From: a virus
IMG/VR virus record: IMGVR_UViG_3300042301_005010
Location: 1-64,000 of that record
DNA: 64,000 bases
Strand: one strand, 5' to 3'
Under the pieces are notes generated by a model. It ran no database searches and had not been told where the DNA came from. It worked only from the letters and a program-made list of their open reading frames with translations. A program made the translations under genes and the position numbers. Positions 15,906 through 23,478 of this stretch are shown piece after piece (the first letter of the stretch is position 1; each line of letters opens with the position of its first letter).

Positions 15906-16363
15906 CCGTCATCTTTGAGGCGCGCAACTGCGGCACTGCCAGCAACAATCACTGGAAGGTCGAGCTGCTGGACGAGCCTGGCCGGATCCCCGGCCTGATC
16001 CGGTTTCACATGCAGACGCGCATGGCCACCCGCCTCGATCAGGTCGCGCAGTGGCTGCCCGAGGGCCGCTGGGCTGCGGGCCGCTGGAGGCCCGATCCGC
16101 CGACCGTGCCGAAGTGGCTCATTGCCAGGGTTGAGGCCGCCCTGCAGCAGGGGGTGGCGTGTGACCCACCCCCACCTCGACCACGCCGAGGAAGGCGCAT
16201 AACCACCCCCAACTGCTCCAACTGCTCCACCCCGGTGCAGGACCCTGCTGAAAGGTGGCCGGATGAATCCAAAGGCACGCTCTGCCAGTGCTGCTGGGAG
16301 GCCTACTCCAGCCGGCTCTGGTGGGTAGCAGTTCACCCTCTGCTGATTCTCGAAGCGCGATGA
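15902..16363 (+). CDS. Hypothetical protein with C-terminal zinc ribbon
   Basis: From the ATG at 15902 (MTVIFEARNCGTAS), 153 residues. The middle has LDQVAQWLPEGRWAAGRW. The C-terminal part has CSNCS...CQCCWEAYSSRLW, a four-cysteine ribbon. One of several small Cys-rich genes between the terminase and the regulatory cassette. No family recognised. Confidence 0.6.
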   Translation: MTVIFEARNCGTASNNHWKVELLDEPGRIPGLIRFHMQTRMATRLDQVAQWLPEGRWAAGRWRPDPPTVPKWLIARVEAALQQGVACDPPPPRPRRGRRITTPNCSNCSTPVQDPAERWPDESKGTLCQCCWEAYSSRLWWVAVHPLLILEAR

Positions 16364-16491
16364 CCCACCCAATCCCCTACCAGTGCGTTACGGCCGGTGA
16401 ACCGTCACGGGCCAACCCGCCCCTCTCGTTACTTGTGCGTTACAGTATGGGCATCGGGGGGGGGAAGCCCCGCCACCGCCAACCCTCAGTC

Positions 16492-16770
16492 ATGTCAATT
16501 TTTTGTGTTTACGAGCAACAAGCCGTCTGGCTTTTTGCCAGCAAAAACGAGGCTTTGGATTTTAACCGTTCCAGATCAGAGGAACACCGATGGTCCAAGG
16601 TTTCCCCGTTTGACGGTCGCCCGTTCTCTCCCAGAGATTCCAACAGGCCAACCGAGCCCGGGCCCGGCCAGGAGCGCTGTCGCAGGATCCAGCGCCACTG
16701 CCGCAAATGGTGGCAGGCATACGAAGCCTGGAACAAGGCAGGAGGGCTAAGCAGTTCTGACTTTGCCTGA
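16492..16770 (+). CDS. Hypothetical protein, 92 aa
   Basis: From the ATG at 16492 (MSIFCVYEQQAVWLFASKN). The 5' part is less GC-rich than its neighbours, a sign of separate origin. The end is helical with WWQAYEAWNKAGG. A run of nine G lies at ~16456-16464, upstream. Unknown function. Confidence 0.55.
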   Translation: MSIFCVYEQQAVWLFASKNEALDFNRSRSEEHRWSKVSPFDGRPFSPRDSNRPTEPGPGQERCRRIQRHCRKWWQAYEAWNKAGGLSSSDFA

Positions 16771-17164
16771 CCCCCACGGGCCGCCGGGCCTGCCCCCGCC
16801 TCTCAACCAGGAGCAGCAACAGCTGCTGGATCAGTGGCAGCGAACCGCCGCTATCGAACTGAGCGAGGGCGAAGATCTCACCAACTTCAACCGCTCGGCA
16901 GCCGGCATCGCCTACATGCTCTCCAACCTCAGATCTGAGATCACCGGTGCCTCCGGCCTGCCTCACACCCTGCTATGGGGTGAATCCCCCTCCGGCCTGG
17001 GGGCCGACACCGATCAGCTGGCGGCAGCCTTCCGCCCCTTTGGCATTGCAGCCCATCGCATTGTGGCCGTGCTTGAACGCCTAATTATTCAAGCCGAGCG
17101 AGGTAGCCCCATCGGCCGCAAGCGGCGCGCACGCCGTGCCAGAGGCCGCCGCCGCCATGCCTGA
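16763..17164 (+). CDS. Mosaic ORF containing a 48-codon portal fragment
   Basis: Reads from a TTG at 16763. Residues ~35-82 match the portal protein in frame (NRSAAGIA, SEITGASGLPHTLLWGESPS), while the N-terminal Pro/Gln-rich part and the C-terminal basic tail do not. It could be expressed as a small protein, or be debris of an old recombination at the portal gene. The weak start and hybrid composition favour a relic. Confidence 0.45.
   Translation: MPDPHGPPGLPPPLNQEQQQLLDQWQRTAAIELSEGEDLTNFNRSAAGIAYMLSNLRSEITGASGLPHTLLWGESPSGLGADTDQLAAAFRPFGIAAHRIVAVLERLIIQAERGSPIGRKRRARRARGRRRHA
16865..17008. repeat. Diverged direct repeat of portal gene segment
   Basis: These 144 bp align without gaps to 20297-20440 inside the portal gene at roughly 87 percent identity by eye, in the same strand and same reading frame. 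Similarity stops on both sides. Confidence 0.85.
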
Positions 17165-17366
17165 CCCCAGCAAGTGGGCCCGCTACCGGGCCCGGCTGGC
17201 CGGCGCCCTCCCCCCGGTGCCGCTGTGCCCCACCTGCGGGAAGCAGATCCGTGGTGCGGGCCGTGATGGCCTCTGCTCCCGCTGCTGGGCTGTCACGCCA
17301 GACGGCCGGGAAGACCTTAGGCAGCGAGTTGCTCGCTCTCGTCGGCGAGCTGCAGGGGCGAGCTGA
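17157..17366 (+). CDS. Small zinc-ribbon protein, 69 aa
   Basis: From the ATG at 17157 (GTG at 17136 in frame). CPTCGKQIRGAGRDGLCSRCW is a compact C-x2-C...C-x2-C ribbon, with basic arms on both sides. It is likely a DNA- or RNA-binding phage protein and ends just before convergent minus-strand genes. Confidence 0.6.
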   Translation: MPDPSKWARYRARLAGALPPVPLCPTCGKQIRGAGRDGLCSRCWAVTPDGREDLRQRVARSRRRAAGAS

Positions 17367-17384
17367 GCAGTTTCCACCGCTTCG

Positions 17385-17690
17385 TCAGCACCACCAGCAC
17401 CACCAGGGCCGCTTGCCTGCTGGACTTAGAGCGGCTGCCACCTCCAACTCACTAATTCGCCGGGCGGCCTTCTCCACGGTCCGTTGAAGAATTGCCTCCT
17501 CCCGGGCCAGCAGCAGTGCCTGGTGCAGCACGGCCTCAGGATTGCGCTTGAACATCTTGCGCACCTCCAGCTCCTGCACCTTGAGCCGAAACTCAACCTC
17601 CTCGGTGAGCTCAGGCACCCGCCAATGGCCCCATCCCATCTCAGGCAGCCCTCCGGCGGATTTCAGCAACTGCATCAGGGTTTTCTTCAC
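17385..17690 (-). CDS. Hypothetical helical protein, 101 aa
   Basis: Start at the ATG at 17690. An ATG at 17639, one base after the upstream stop, is an attractive alternative. Long charged helix (VEFRLKVQELEVRKMF, AREEAILQRTVEKAARRI) suggests a coiled coil. Last gene of the minus-strand regulatory cassette. Confidence 0.55.
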   Translation of the reverse strand: MKKTLMQLLKSAGGLPEMGWGHWRVPELTEEVEFRLKVQELEVRKMFKRNPEAVLHQALLLAREEAILQRTVEKAARRISELEVAAALSPAGKRPWWCWWC

Positions 17691-18018
17691 GCCAGCGCTG
17701 CCAGCTTTCGTCTGTGAGCTTCAAGTTCAGCCATTCCGGCGTGTCCGGCTTCGACTTGAAGGGCGACTGTCCCGCTGTGCAGCGTTCGCACAGATTCACC
17801 CACTCTTCTTCGCCAGATGAATCTTCTCGACAGCCCATGTTCATGTGCTGATCGCAGAAGTATCGGCCGCAGCCATGCTCGTCGCCATCGTGCATCCCTC
17901 CGCAAACGTGGGAGAGCCCGCGATTGATGGGCGCTGAGCAATCGGGATGGTCGCAGACTGATGGGACGCCATAGCCGACGTCGCGGCCTTGTGCGTTTTC
18001 GCCGACAGCCCATCCCAT
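17641..18018 (-). CDS. Cys/His-rich putative zinc-binding protein
   Basis: The start at 18018 is chosen because ATG overlaps the upstream stop as TGATG. A GTG at 18051 is also in frame. Residues ~15-75 contain CDHPDCSAPI, HVCGGMHDGDEHGCGRYFC, HMNMGC and LCERC, enough ligands for two zinc sites. The second half is helical. It sits directly after the LexA-type DNA-binding gene in the same transcript. Confidence 0.65.
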   Translation of the reverse strand: MGWAVGENAQGRDVGYGVPSVCDHPDCSAPINRGLSHVCGGMHDGDEHGCGRYFCDQHMNMGCREDSSGEEEWVNLCERCTAGQSPFKSKPDTPEWLNLKLTDESWQRWREENPDAVAEIRRRAA

Positions 18019-18305
18019 CAGACCGGCCTCCGACGCTTCGGCCGGGGCCACAGCACCCGCACGGACCGAGGCACTCCATCACGCAGCTCAATGGCTCCGG
18101 CCTGCTGGAGATGCTTGAAATGGGCCTGGATCGTGGAGGTGCTGGCCAGCTCCCGCACTTGCATGACATCTCGAAACGACGGCGGAATGCCGTGCTGATC
18201 GATGTACTGCCTCACTGCGTTCAAGGTGAGCTGCTGTGATTCGCTCAGCCCGCGCTCGGTCTGGATCTTGCCTGCAGGGCCAGGGCCGTTGGCCGCTTCC
18301 GCCAT
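18018..18305 (-). CDS. LexA-type winged-helix DNA-binding domain, no peptidase
   Basis: 95 residues. SESQQLTLNAVRQYIDQHGIPPSFRDVMQ and STIQAHFKHLQQAGAIELRDG match the LexA N-terminal DNA-binding domain (three helices and wing), and the protein ends right after the wing with a basic tail. The S24 autocleavage domain is missing, so RecA-driven self-cleavage is not expected. It could compete with host LexA or regulate phage promoters. It lies 55 bp downstream of the sigma gene, on the same strand. Confidence 0.78.
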   Translation of the reverse strand: MAEAANGPGPAGKIQTERGLSESQQLTLNAVRQYIDQHGIPPSFRDVMQVRELASTSTIQAHFKHLQQAGAIELRDGVPRSVRVLWPRPKRRRPV

Positions 18306-18360
18306 GGATTCACAACGTCGTTACACCGGGATGAACTTACTCCCAACTAGCGCACCAGTG

Positions 18361-19347
18361 CTACGCGGCCAGCGGGAACAGAAGCAGCTGCTGCTCAATC
18401 TCAATCTCGATCACCAGCAGCTCCACCTGGTCCCCGCCGGGCTGGTGATCGGCGGCCATCAGGTGCTGCGCCATCGCCAGCGCTCGCTCCCACAGCCGTT
18501 CGGCGGCCAACCGGGTGATCCCCATCGCCAGGCCGGCCTCCTGGCAGGTGTGCCCGGCCAGCCGGCGCCTCATGATCTCCCGCAGATCAGGCCAGGGTTC
18601 AAGCGCCTCCAGCACTTGGGCACGCTCTGTGGTCGTAGTGTCCGCTGTTGTCGTTGGTGCCGCCACGGTGGTGATGTAGGCATCCCCTTCGCCATCGTTC
18701 ATCAAGGAATCGAGCGAAACCACCTGCCGGACGGCGGCCGCCTGCCGCAGGATCCGCAGGTCGGCGGCGCTGAGCCCCATCCCCTCCATCGCCTCCTGAT
18801 CCGTCGGTGAGCGACCCTCACGGGCTGTGAAGGCCTCCACCCATTGGCGCAGCTGGTTCATCTTCGATGCCCGCTTCACTGGGAGTCGAATCGAACCGCT
18901 GGTGTGCACCATCCGGGTCATCGACTGCCGGATCCACGGAACCGCATAGGTCGCGAAACTGAAGCCCCGCGTGGGGTCGAATTTCTCCGCCGCCCTGGTG
19001 AGCCCGATCGCACCCTCCTGGATCAGGTCCTGCGGCTCCAGGGCCACCACCGACGACACCGAGAACGAGCGGGCCTGTGTCGCCACCAGCAGCATGTTGC
19101 GAGAAACCATCTGCTCCCGCGCCCGCCGGCCGGCCCGCTGCACACCAGGCGGGGCCTCATCTGGCGCTGGATCCCAATCCAGCCACTTCCGGATGGCCCG
19201 GCCCAGCAGCACCTGCTCCTCCCTGGAGGGGATGGGCAGCTGCGCATACGCACCGAGCAGCGAATCGAGCGGGGAGCCCAACGGACTAGGGCTGATGTTC
19301 GGCCCCAGCCTATGGCGCGTAACGTCGCTTGCCAGTGATATAGCCAA
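18361..19347 (-). CDS. Phage-borne sigma-70-family RNA polymerase sigma factor
   Basis: 328 residues (TTG start at 19347, upstream limit uncertain). Region 1.2-like DSLLGAYAQLPIPSREEQVL, then region 2 with the core-binding and -10-recognition helix (DLIQEGAIGLTRAAEKFDPT, FSFATYAVPWIRQSM), IRLPVKRASKMNQL of region 3, and a weaker region 4 HTH near the end (HTCQEAGLAMGITRLAAERL). This resembles group 2/3 cyanobacterial sigma factors. It is embedded between phage terminase and portal genes, divergent from the portal with only 37 bp between them, where AGGCC/GGCCT forms a short inverted repeat. It probably redirects host RNA polymerase to phage promoters. Confidence 0.85.
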   Translation of the reverse strand: MAISLASDVTRHRLGPNISPSPLGSPLDSLLGAYAQLPIPSREEQVLLGRAIRKWLDWDPAPDEAPPGVQRAGRRAREQMVSRNMLLVATQARSFSVSSVVALEPQDLIQEGAIGLTRAAEKFDPTRGFSFATYAVPWIRQSMTRMVHTSGSIRLPVKRASKMNQLRQWVEAFTAREGRSPTDQEAMEGMGLSAADLRILRQAAAVRQVVSLDSLMNDGEGDAYITTVAAPTTTADTTTTERAQVLEALEPWPDLREIMRRRLAGHTCQEAGLAMGITRLAAERLWERALAMAQHLMAADHQPGGDQVELLVIEIEIEQQLLLFPLAA

Positions 19348-19384
19348 CTCGCCAGGCCTACCCTGGGCCTAAGCGCTAAGACCA

Positions 19385-21349
19385 GTGACGATCGGTTTCC
19401 TGCAAGACGCTGATTCCCGTTCTGAATGGCGGCTTGATGGCGCCCTGATCAACGTCCTCACCGGCCTGGGCACCGCAAAGGACCGAAACGAGGCGATCGG
19501 CGTCAAGGGCTCCCGGATCCTCTCTGAGTCTGCTGTCAATGCCCTCTATGAGCAGAGCTTTCTGATCCGCCGGATCGTGGAGAAACTCCCCCAGCAGGGC
19601 ACCCGCAGCGGCTGGGACCTGTCGGTGGGGGATGAAACCTCCAGCCGCATGAAGGCCCAGCTCGACGATGTCGTTGGTTGGACCGAAAAGCTCCACCTGC
19701 GCCAGGGCCTGGCCGCGGCCGCCACCTACAGCCGCCTTTATGGCGGTGGCGCCCTGGTGGTGATCGCCGACGACCGCACGCCGATCGACAAACCTCTGAA
19801 CCTCAGGCGGCTCCAGACCATCCACGGCTTCTACCCGATCGATCGTTGGCGCCTCTACCCCGCCGCCGGCTGGTCCGGCATCGGCGAGCCGGAAAACTAC
19901 TGGTTCTGGACTCAGGCCGATCGGGAGCTGCAGAAGCTCAACGATCAGGCGGGCAGCAAGGTAATGACCAGTGCTGGCCTGGGCCTCACCGAAGCCACCC
20001 AAATTGAGATCCACAGCAGCCGGGTGATCCGCATCGAGGGGCTCCCCTGCTCCTGGCGCTCCCAGCAACAGCGGCAGTGGTGGGGGCTTTCTGTGGTGGA
20101 CCTGGTCTGGGATGTCTTCAAGCGGTGGGAGACCGGTCAGCAATCGGCGGCCGACATCCTCCACGACTTCGACCTGGTGGTGCACAAGCTGCCGGGCCTG
20201 GCCAACATGCTCGCCAGCGGTGGGGAGGACAAGCTCCGCCAACGGCTGCAGGCCAACGCCCTGGCCCGCAGCACCATCGGCGCCTACCTCCTGAACGACG
20301 GCGAGGAGCTCACCAACCTCAACCGCTCGGCAGCCGGCATCGCCGACATCATCGCCAACCTCAAAAGCGAGATCACCGGCGCCTCCGGCCTGCCCCACAC
20401 CCTGCTATGGGGTGAGTCCCCCTCCGGCCTGGGGGCCGACGGTCGCAGTGAACAGGCCGCCTTTGGCAACGACGTGGCCGACTGGCAGGCCCAGCACCTC
20501 AAAGAGCCCCTGCGGCGGGTCTACGAGGTGGTGATGGCCTGCGCCGATGGCCCATGGGCAGGGAAAGCCCCCCCCGCCGACTGGGAGATCACCTTCCGGC
20601 CCACCTACACCCCCACGGAAGACGAACAGGCTGAGCTGCGGTCAAAGGTCGCGACAGCCGACGCCCAGTACATCCAAGCCGGTGTGCTGCAGCCCAACGA
20701 GGTGGCCCTGGCCCGCTTCGGGAAACCCCGCTTCAGCCTGGACACCACTCTGTTGAATCGGGAGGCCGATGGATCCATCCCCCAGCCGAAGCAGCCGGAG
20801 GCGGTGGAGTTTGGCGGCAGCCTCGAGGGCGCTCCAGCGGCGGCCCCTGATGCTGCCCCTGCAGAGGAGAATCCAGCCATCACCGGCCCCGCTATCCCCG
20901 AGGCCCCCCCCCGCGCCGATTCCGACGACGAACCCTGCTGCAGCGACTGTGAAACGCGATCGCAGGAGTTGGCAGAGAAGATCAGCAGCAACCGGGCCCG
21001 CCGCAAGCGGCGCCGGGATGAGGAGCCCCGCAACGATGCCACCGGCCAGGTGGTGGAGATCCTGGGGGTGGCGATCCGCATGGATGGCCCCGGAATCGGC
21101 CGCCTGCTGGGCCCCTACGGGCAGACCCTGCCCTATCCCGTGGCGGTGGGTCCTGATCTGAGCGGTGTCTGGGAGGTGTTCGAGCCCAGCAGCGGCGCCT
21201 ACCTGCTGGCCATGGGGCACCAGCACCAGCGGGGGATCCGTGATGCCATCGGCGCCGAGCCCACCATTCGCCGGATCAGTGCCATCGACCTGGTAGCCAT
21301 GGGCGCCCTGTGTGATGCCTACCTTGCCGGAGATAGGGCAGAAGGATGA
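19385..21349 (+). CDS. Portal protein (DUF1073 type) with C-terminal extension
   Basis: 654 residues from a GTG at 19385. The N-terminal 460 residues follow DUF1073 portals: YEQSFLIRRIVEKLPQQGTR near the start, YSRLYGGGALVVIADD, HSSRVIRIEGLP, the conserved SEITGASGLPHTLLWGESPS, and WEITFRPTYTPTEDEQAE. A Pro/Ala linker with CCSDC follows. The last ~110 residues (VEILGVAIRMDGPGIGRLLG onward) are an added domain. Portals form the dodecameric DNA channel. A 144-bp part of this gene is repeated at 16865-17008. Confidence 0.88.
   Translation: MTIGFLQDADSRSEWRLDGALINVLTGLGTAKDRNEAIGVKGSRILSESAVNALYEQSFLIRRIVEKLPQQGTRSGWDLSVGDETSSRMKAQLDDVVGWTEKLHLRQGLAAAATYSRLYGGGALVVIADDRTPIDKPLNLRRLQTIHGFYPIDRWRLYPAAGWSGIGEPENYWFWTQADRELQKLNDQAGSKVMTSAGLGLTEATQIEIHSSRVIRIEGLPCSWRSQQQRQWWGLSVVDLVWDVFKRWETGQQSAADILHDFDLVVHKLPGLANMLASGGEDKLRQRLQANALARSTIGAYLLNDGEELTNLNRSAAGIADIIANLKSEITGASGLPHTLLWGESPSGLGADGRSEQAAFGNDVADWQAQHLKEPLRRVYEVVMACADGPWAGKAPPADWEITFRPTYTPTEDEQAELRSKVATADAQYIQAGVLQPNEVALARFGKPRFSLDTTLLNREADGSIPQPKQPEAVEFGGSLEGAPAAAPDAAPAEENPAITGPAIPEAPPRADSDDEPCCSDCETRSQELAEKISSNRARRKRRRDEEPRNDATGQVVEILGVAIRMDGPGIGRLLGPYGQTLPYPVAVGPDLSGVWEVFEPSSGAYLLAMGHQHQRGIRDAIGAEPTIRRISAIDLVAMGALCDAYLAGDRAEG
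20297..20440. repeat. Portal copy of the 144-bp direct repeat
   Basis: Counterpart of 16865-17008, within the conserved portal core. The two copies lie 3.4 kb apart and flank the sigma/LexA cassette. Confidence 0.85.
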
Positions 21350-23478
21350 GCCTGGCGGTTTCGCTACAGCACCGGCTTGATGCCCTCAGGCGGAAATGCA
21401 CCACCGGCTATGGGTGCGGCAGCAGTTGCATCAGCCTGCGCAAGGAATGCCGCACCAGCCCCCGCAGCGCCATCGGGAAGGAGCGGATGAAGCGGCTCCT
21501 GGAGCTCGCCGGCGGCGGGGCCTCCTCCCAGCGGGGCATTGCCCCGGTGAAGGGGAAGGAAGCCGGTGATCTTGCCGGCAGCATTGCCACCCGCCGGGGG
21601 GAAAAGGCGGGCCAACTGAAGGGCGCCCGCCAGCAGGCGGCGGCTGAGAAGGCCCAGGCAGCAGCAGAGAAGCAAGCGGTTGAGGCTGCAGCAGCCAAGG
21701 CAGCCACGCCCCCCTCCAGCACTGGCACCGGCATGGCCCCAGCCGGCACGCCCCGGGGAGAAGCCGATCGGGCAGCCAAGGAAGCGGACCCCGACTACAA
21801 ATTCGCCCGGGCATCGGCCGTCGGCAACGCAGGAGAGGACATCGGCGACTCCGCCCGCCACAAGCGCAACGCATTCCGCACCATCGAAGAAGCCGAGGCC
21901 AGCGGCCAAGTGGAGAAGGTTCTCACCAGGGACAACCTGATGAAAAACTTTCCCACCGACCTGATCAGCGGTGCCAGCGAAAGCAACATCCTGTCCCGCC
22001 TGGAGGCTCATTTCAGTCTCAAGGCCTTCCCCAGCCTCTCACCCAAGGACGTGGACTCCTACGTCAAAACGCAGGAGCGCTTTCAAGACGGCGAAAGAAC
22101 ATATGCCGGCCGTCAAATACAAGAAGTTGATGCAAAGACCGTTCGCAAGCAATACTTCGATGCTTTCCAGTCCCTCCGCAAGGTCGTCGACGATGGCAAA
22201 GACTCAGAGCCAGGCGAGCTGAGGAAACAAGTACAAAGGAAACTATCAGACCTGATCTCAGAGATTCGAGGACAGGAAGGCACCGGATATTTCCGCACCT
22301 ACAGAGACCCTTACAACCCAACCGCCAATGTACTAATCTCCATGCAAAGGCGCATGTATCAAAAAGGCACTACAAGTGTCCTTGGGCAGATGAATGCGTT
22401 TGCTGTTGCCCTGAAGAAAGAAGGGCAGATGGTCGAAGCCAGGCCAACCATGGAGCGAGCCCTGGATGCTGGCACCAAGATCATGGAGGGCTCCAGCATG
22501 GCCGCGGCCTTTGGCCAGCAAGGCAACGGCAAGTGGCGCTTCAACCCTGCCGACCACTACGTCGGTTATGCACGGCGCGAGGGTGGCCGCAATGTGGGAG
22601 GCACCCCTGACGCGGCAACCGACACGATCGTGAAAGGCCTCGGGTTCCGGGGTCTCCAGTACGGCAACTCAGTCACAGACGACGAGCGAAAGCACCACGT
22701 ACAGAAGGCGGCTGAGGCCCTGGTGGACCTGGCAGATGCCACAGGCCTGCCTGACAGCGCCATCGGTTTGAACGGAACCCTTGGCCTGGCCGTCGGCGCC
22801 AGGGGCCGCGGCGGCGCCGTTGCGCACTATGAACCAACCATGAAGGTCATTAACCTCACCCGCAAAAAAGGCGTCGGCAGCCTGTCCCACGAATGGGGCC
22901 ACGCCCTGGACAACTACGCCGCCGGCGGGGGAAGCTTTTTGTCGCAAAACAGTGGTGCGCCAGAAAAGCGTGCCGCAATGAACGAGGTGAAGAGCGCCTG
23001 GACGACAAGCGGCTTCACGCGACAGGTGTATGACTCAATTCGCGAGGTCAAAAAGGCCGGGGGCCAGCTCAGTGACGATTATTGGCTGAGTGATGTGGAA
23101 ATGTTTGCCCGGTCGTTCGAGGCCCACGTCTCACTGAAGCTGGAGAAGGCTGGCAGATCCAACACCTATCTCACCAGAGAGTTTGATGACTCTGGGATGA
23201 AGAAGGGCAATGCAGCAGAGCGGCGCCTGGGTGATGGCCTGTGGCCCACCAGGAAACAGGCCGAGGCGATGGAGCCCATGTTTGATGCCCTGCTGGCCCA
23301 GATCAAGAAGGATGACTTTCCAGGAGCCAGCAACCGCCGGGACAGCCGTGAGCAGCGGATCCAGCGGCTGCTCCAGGAGGCCTACCAGGCCGCTGCCGCC
23401 GATCAGCGAGCTCATGCGAGGACGCTCCAGCAAAGGAGCGACGCCCTGCGGGCAAGCTGCACCCCCTTGAATGGCTGA
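21346..23478 (+). CDS. Polyvalent protein with four-Cys module and zincin-like LPD1 domain
   Basis: 710 residues, coupled to the portal by ATGA. Residues 11-45 hold the module RKCTTGYGCGSSCISLRKEC (Cys 18, 24, 28, 35) followed by PRSAIGKERMKRL. An Ala/Lys-rich linker follows. Residues ~470-620 match the large polyvalent-protein domain LPD1: LNGTLGLAVGARGRGGAVAH, then SLSHEWGHALDNY (HEWGH at 515-519), a metallopeptidase-like site. The C-terminus echoes the N-terminus (QQRSDALRASC). Polyvalent proteins are thought to be packaged and ejected with phage DNA to act early in the host. Residues ~240-370 are less GC-rich. Confidence 0.8.
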   Translation: MSLAVSLQHRLDALRRKCTTGYGCGSSCISLRKECRTSPRSAIGKERMKRLLELAGGGASSQRGIAPVKGKEAGDLAGSIATRRGEKAGQLKGARQQAAAEKAQAAAEKQAVEAAAAKAATPPSSTGTGMAPAGTPRGEADRAAKEADPDYKFARASAVGNAGEDIGDSARHKRNAFRTIEEAEASGQVEKVLTRDNLMKNFPTDLISGASESNILSRLEAHFSLKAFPSLSPKDVDSYVKTQERFQDGERTYAGRQIQEVDAKTVRKQYFDAFQSLRKVVDDGKDSEPGELRKQVQRKLSDLISEIRGQEGTGYFRTYRDPYNPTANVLISMQRRMYQKGTTSVLGQMNAFAVALKKEGQMVEARPTMERALDAGTKIMEGSSMAAAFGQQGNGKWRFNPADHYVGYARREGGRNVGGTPDAATDTIVKGLGFRGLQYGNSVTDDERKHHVQKAAEALVDLADATGLPDSAIGLNGTLGLAVGARGRGGAVAHYEPTMKVINLTRKKGVGSLSHEWGHALDNYAAGGGSFLSQNSGAPEKRAAMNEVKSAWTTSGFTRQVYDSIREVKKAGGQLSDDYWLSDVEMFARSFEAHVSLKLEKAGRSNTYLTREFDDSGMKKGNAAERRLGDGLWPTRKQAEAMEPMFDALLAQIKKDDFPGASNRRDSREQRIQRLLQEAYQAAAADQRAHARTLQQRSDALRASCTPLNG

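Noticed and set aside
18870-18900. tRNA-like GTCGAATC stretch
   Set aside because: It codes for conserved sigma-factor residues and there is no cloverleaf around it.
19376-20398. 340-codon minus-strand ORF over the portal gene
   Set aside because: Antisense shadow. The portal frame carries clear family motifs.
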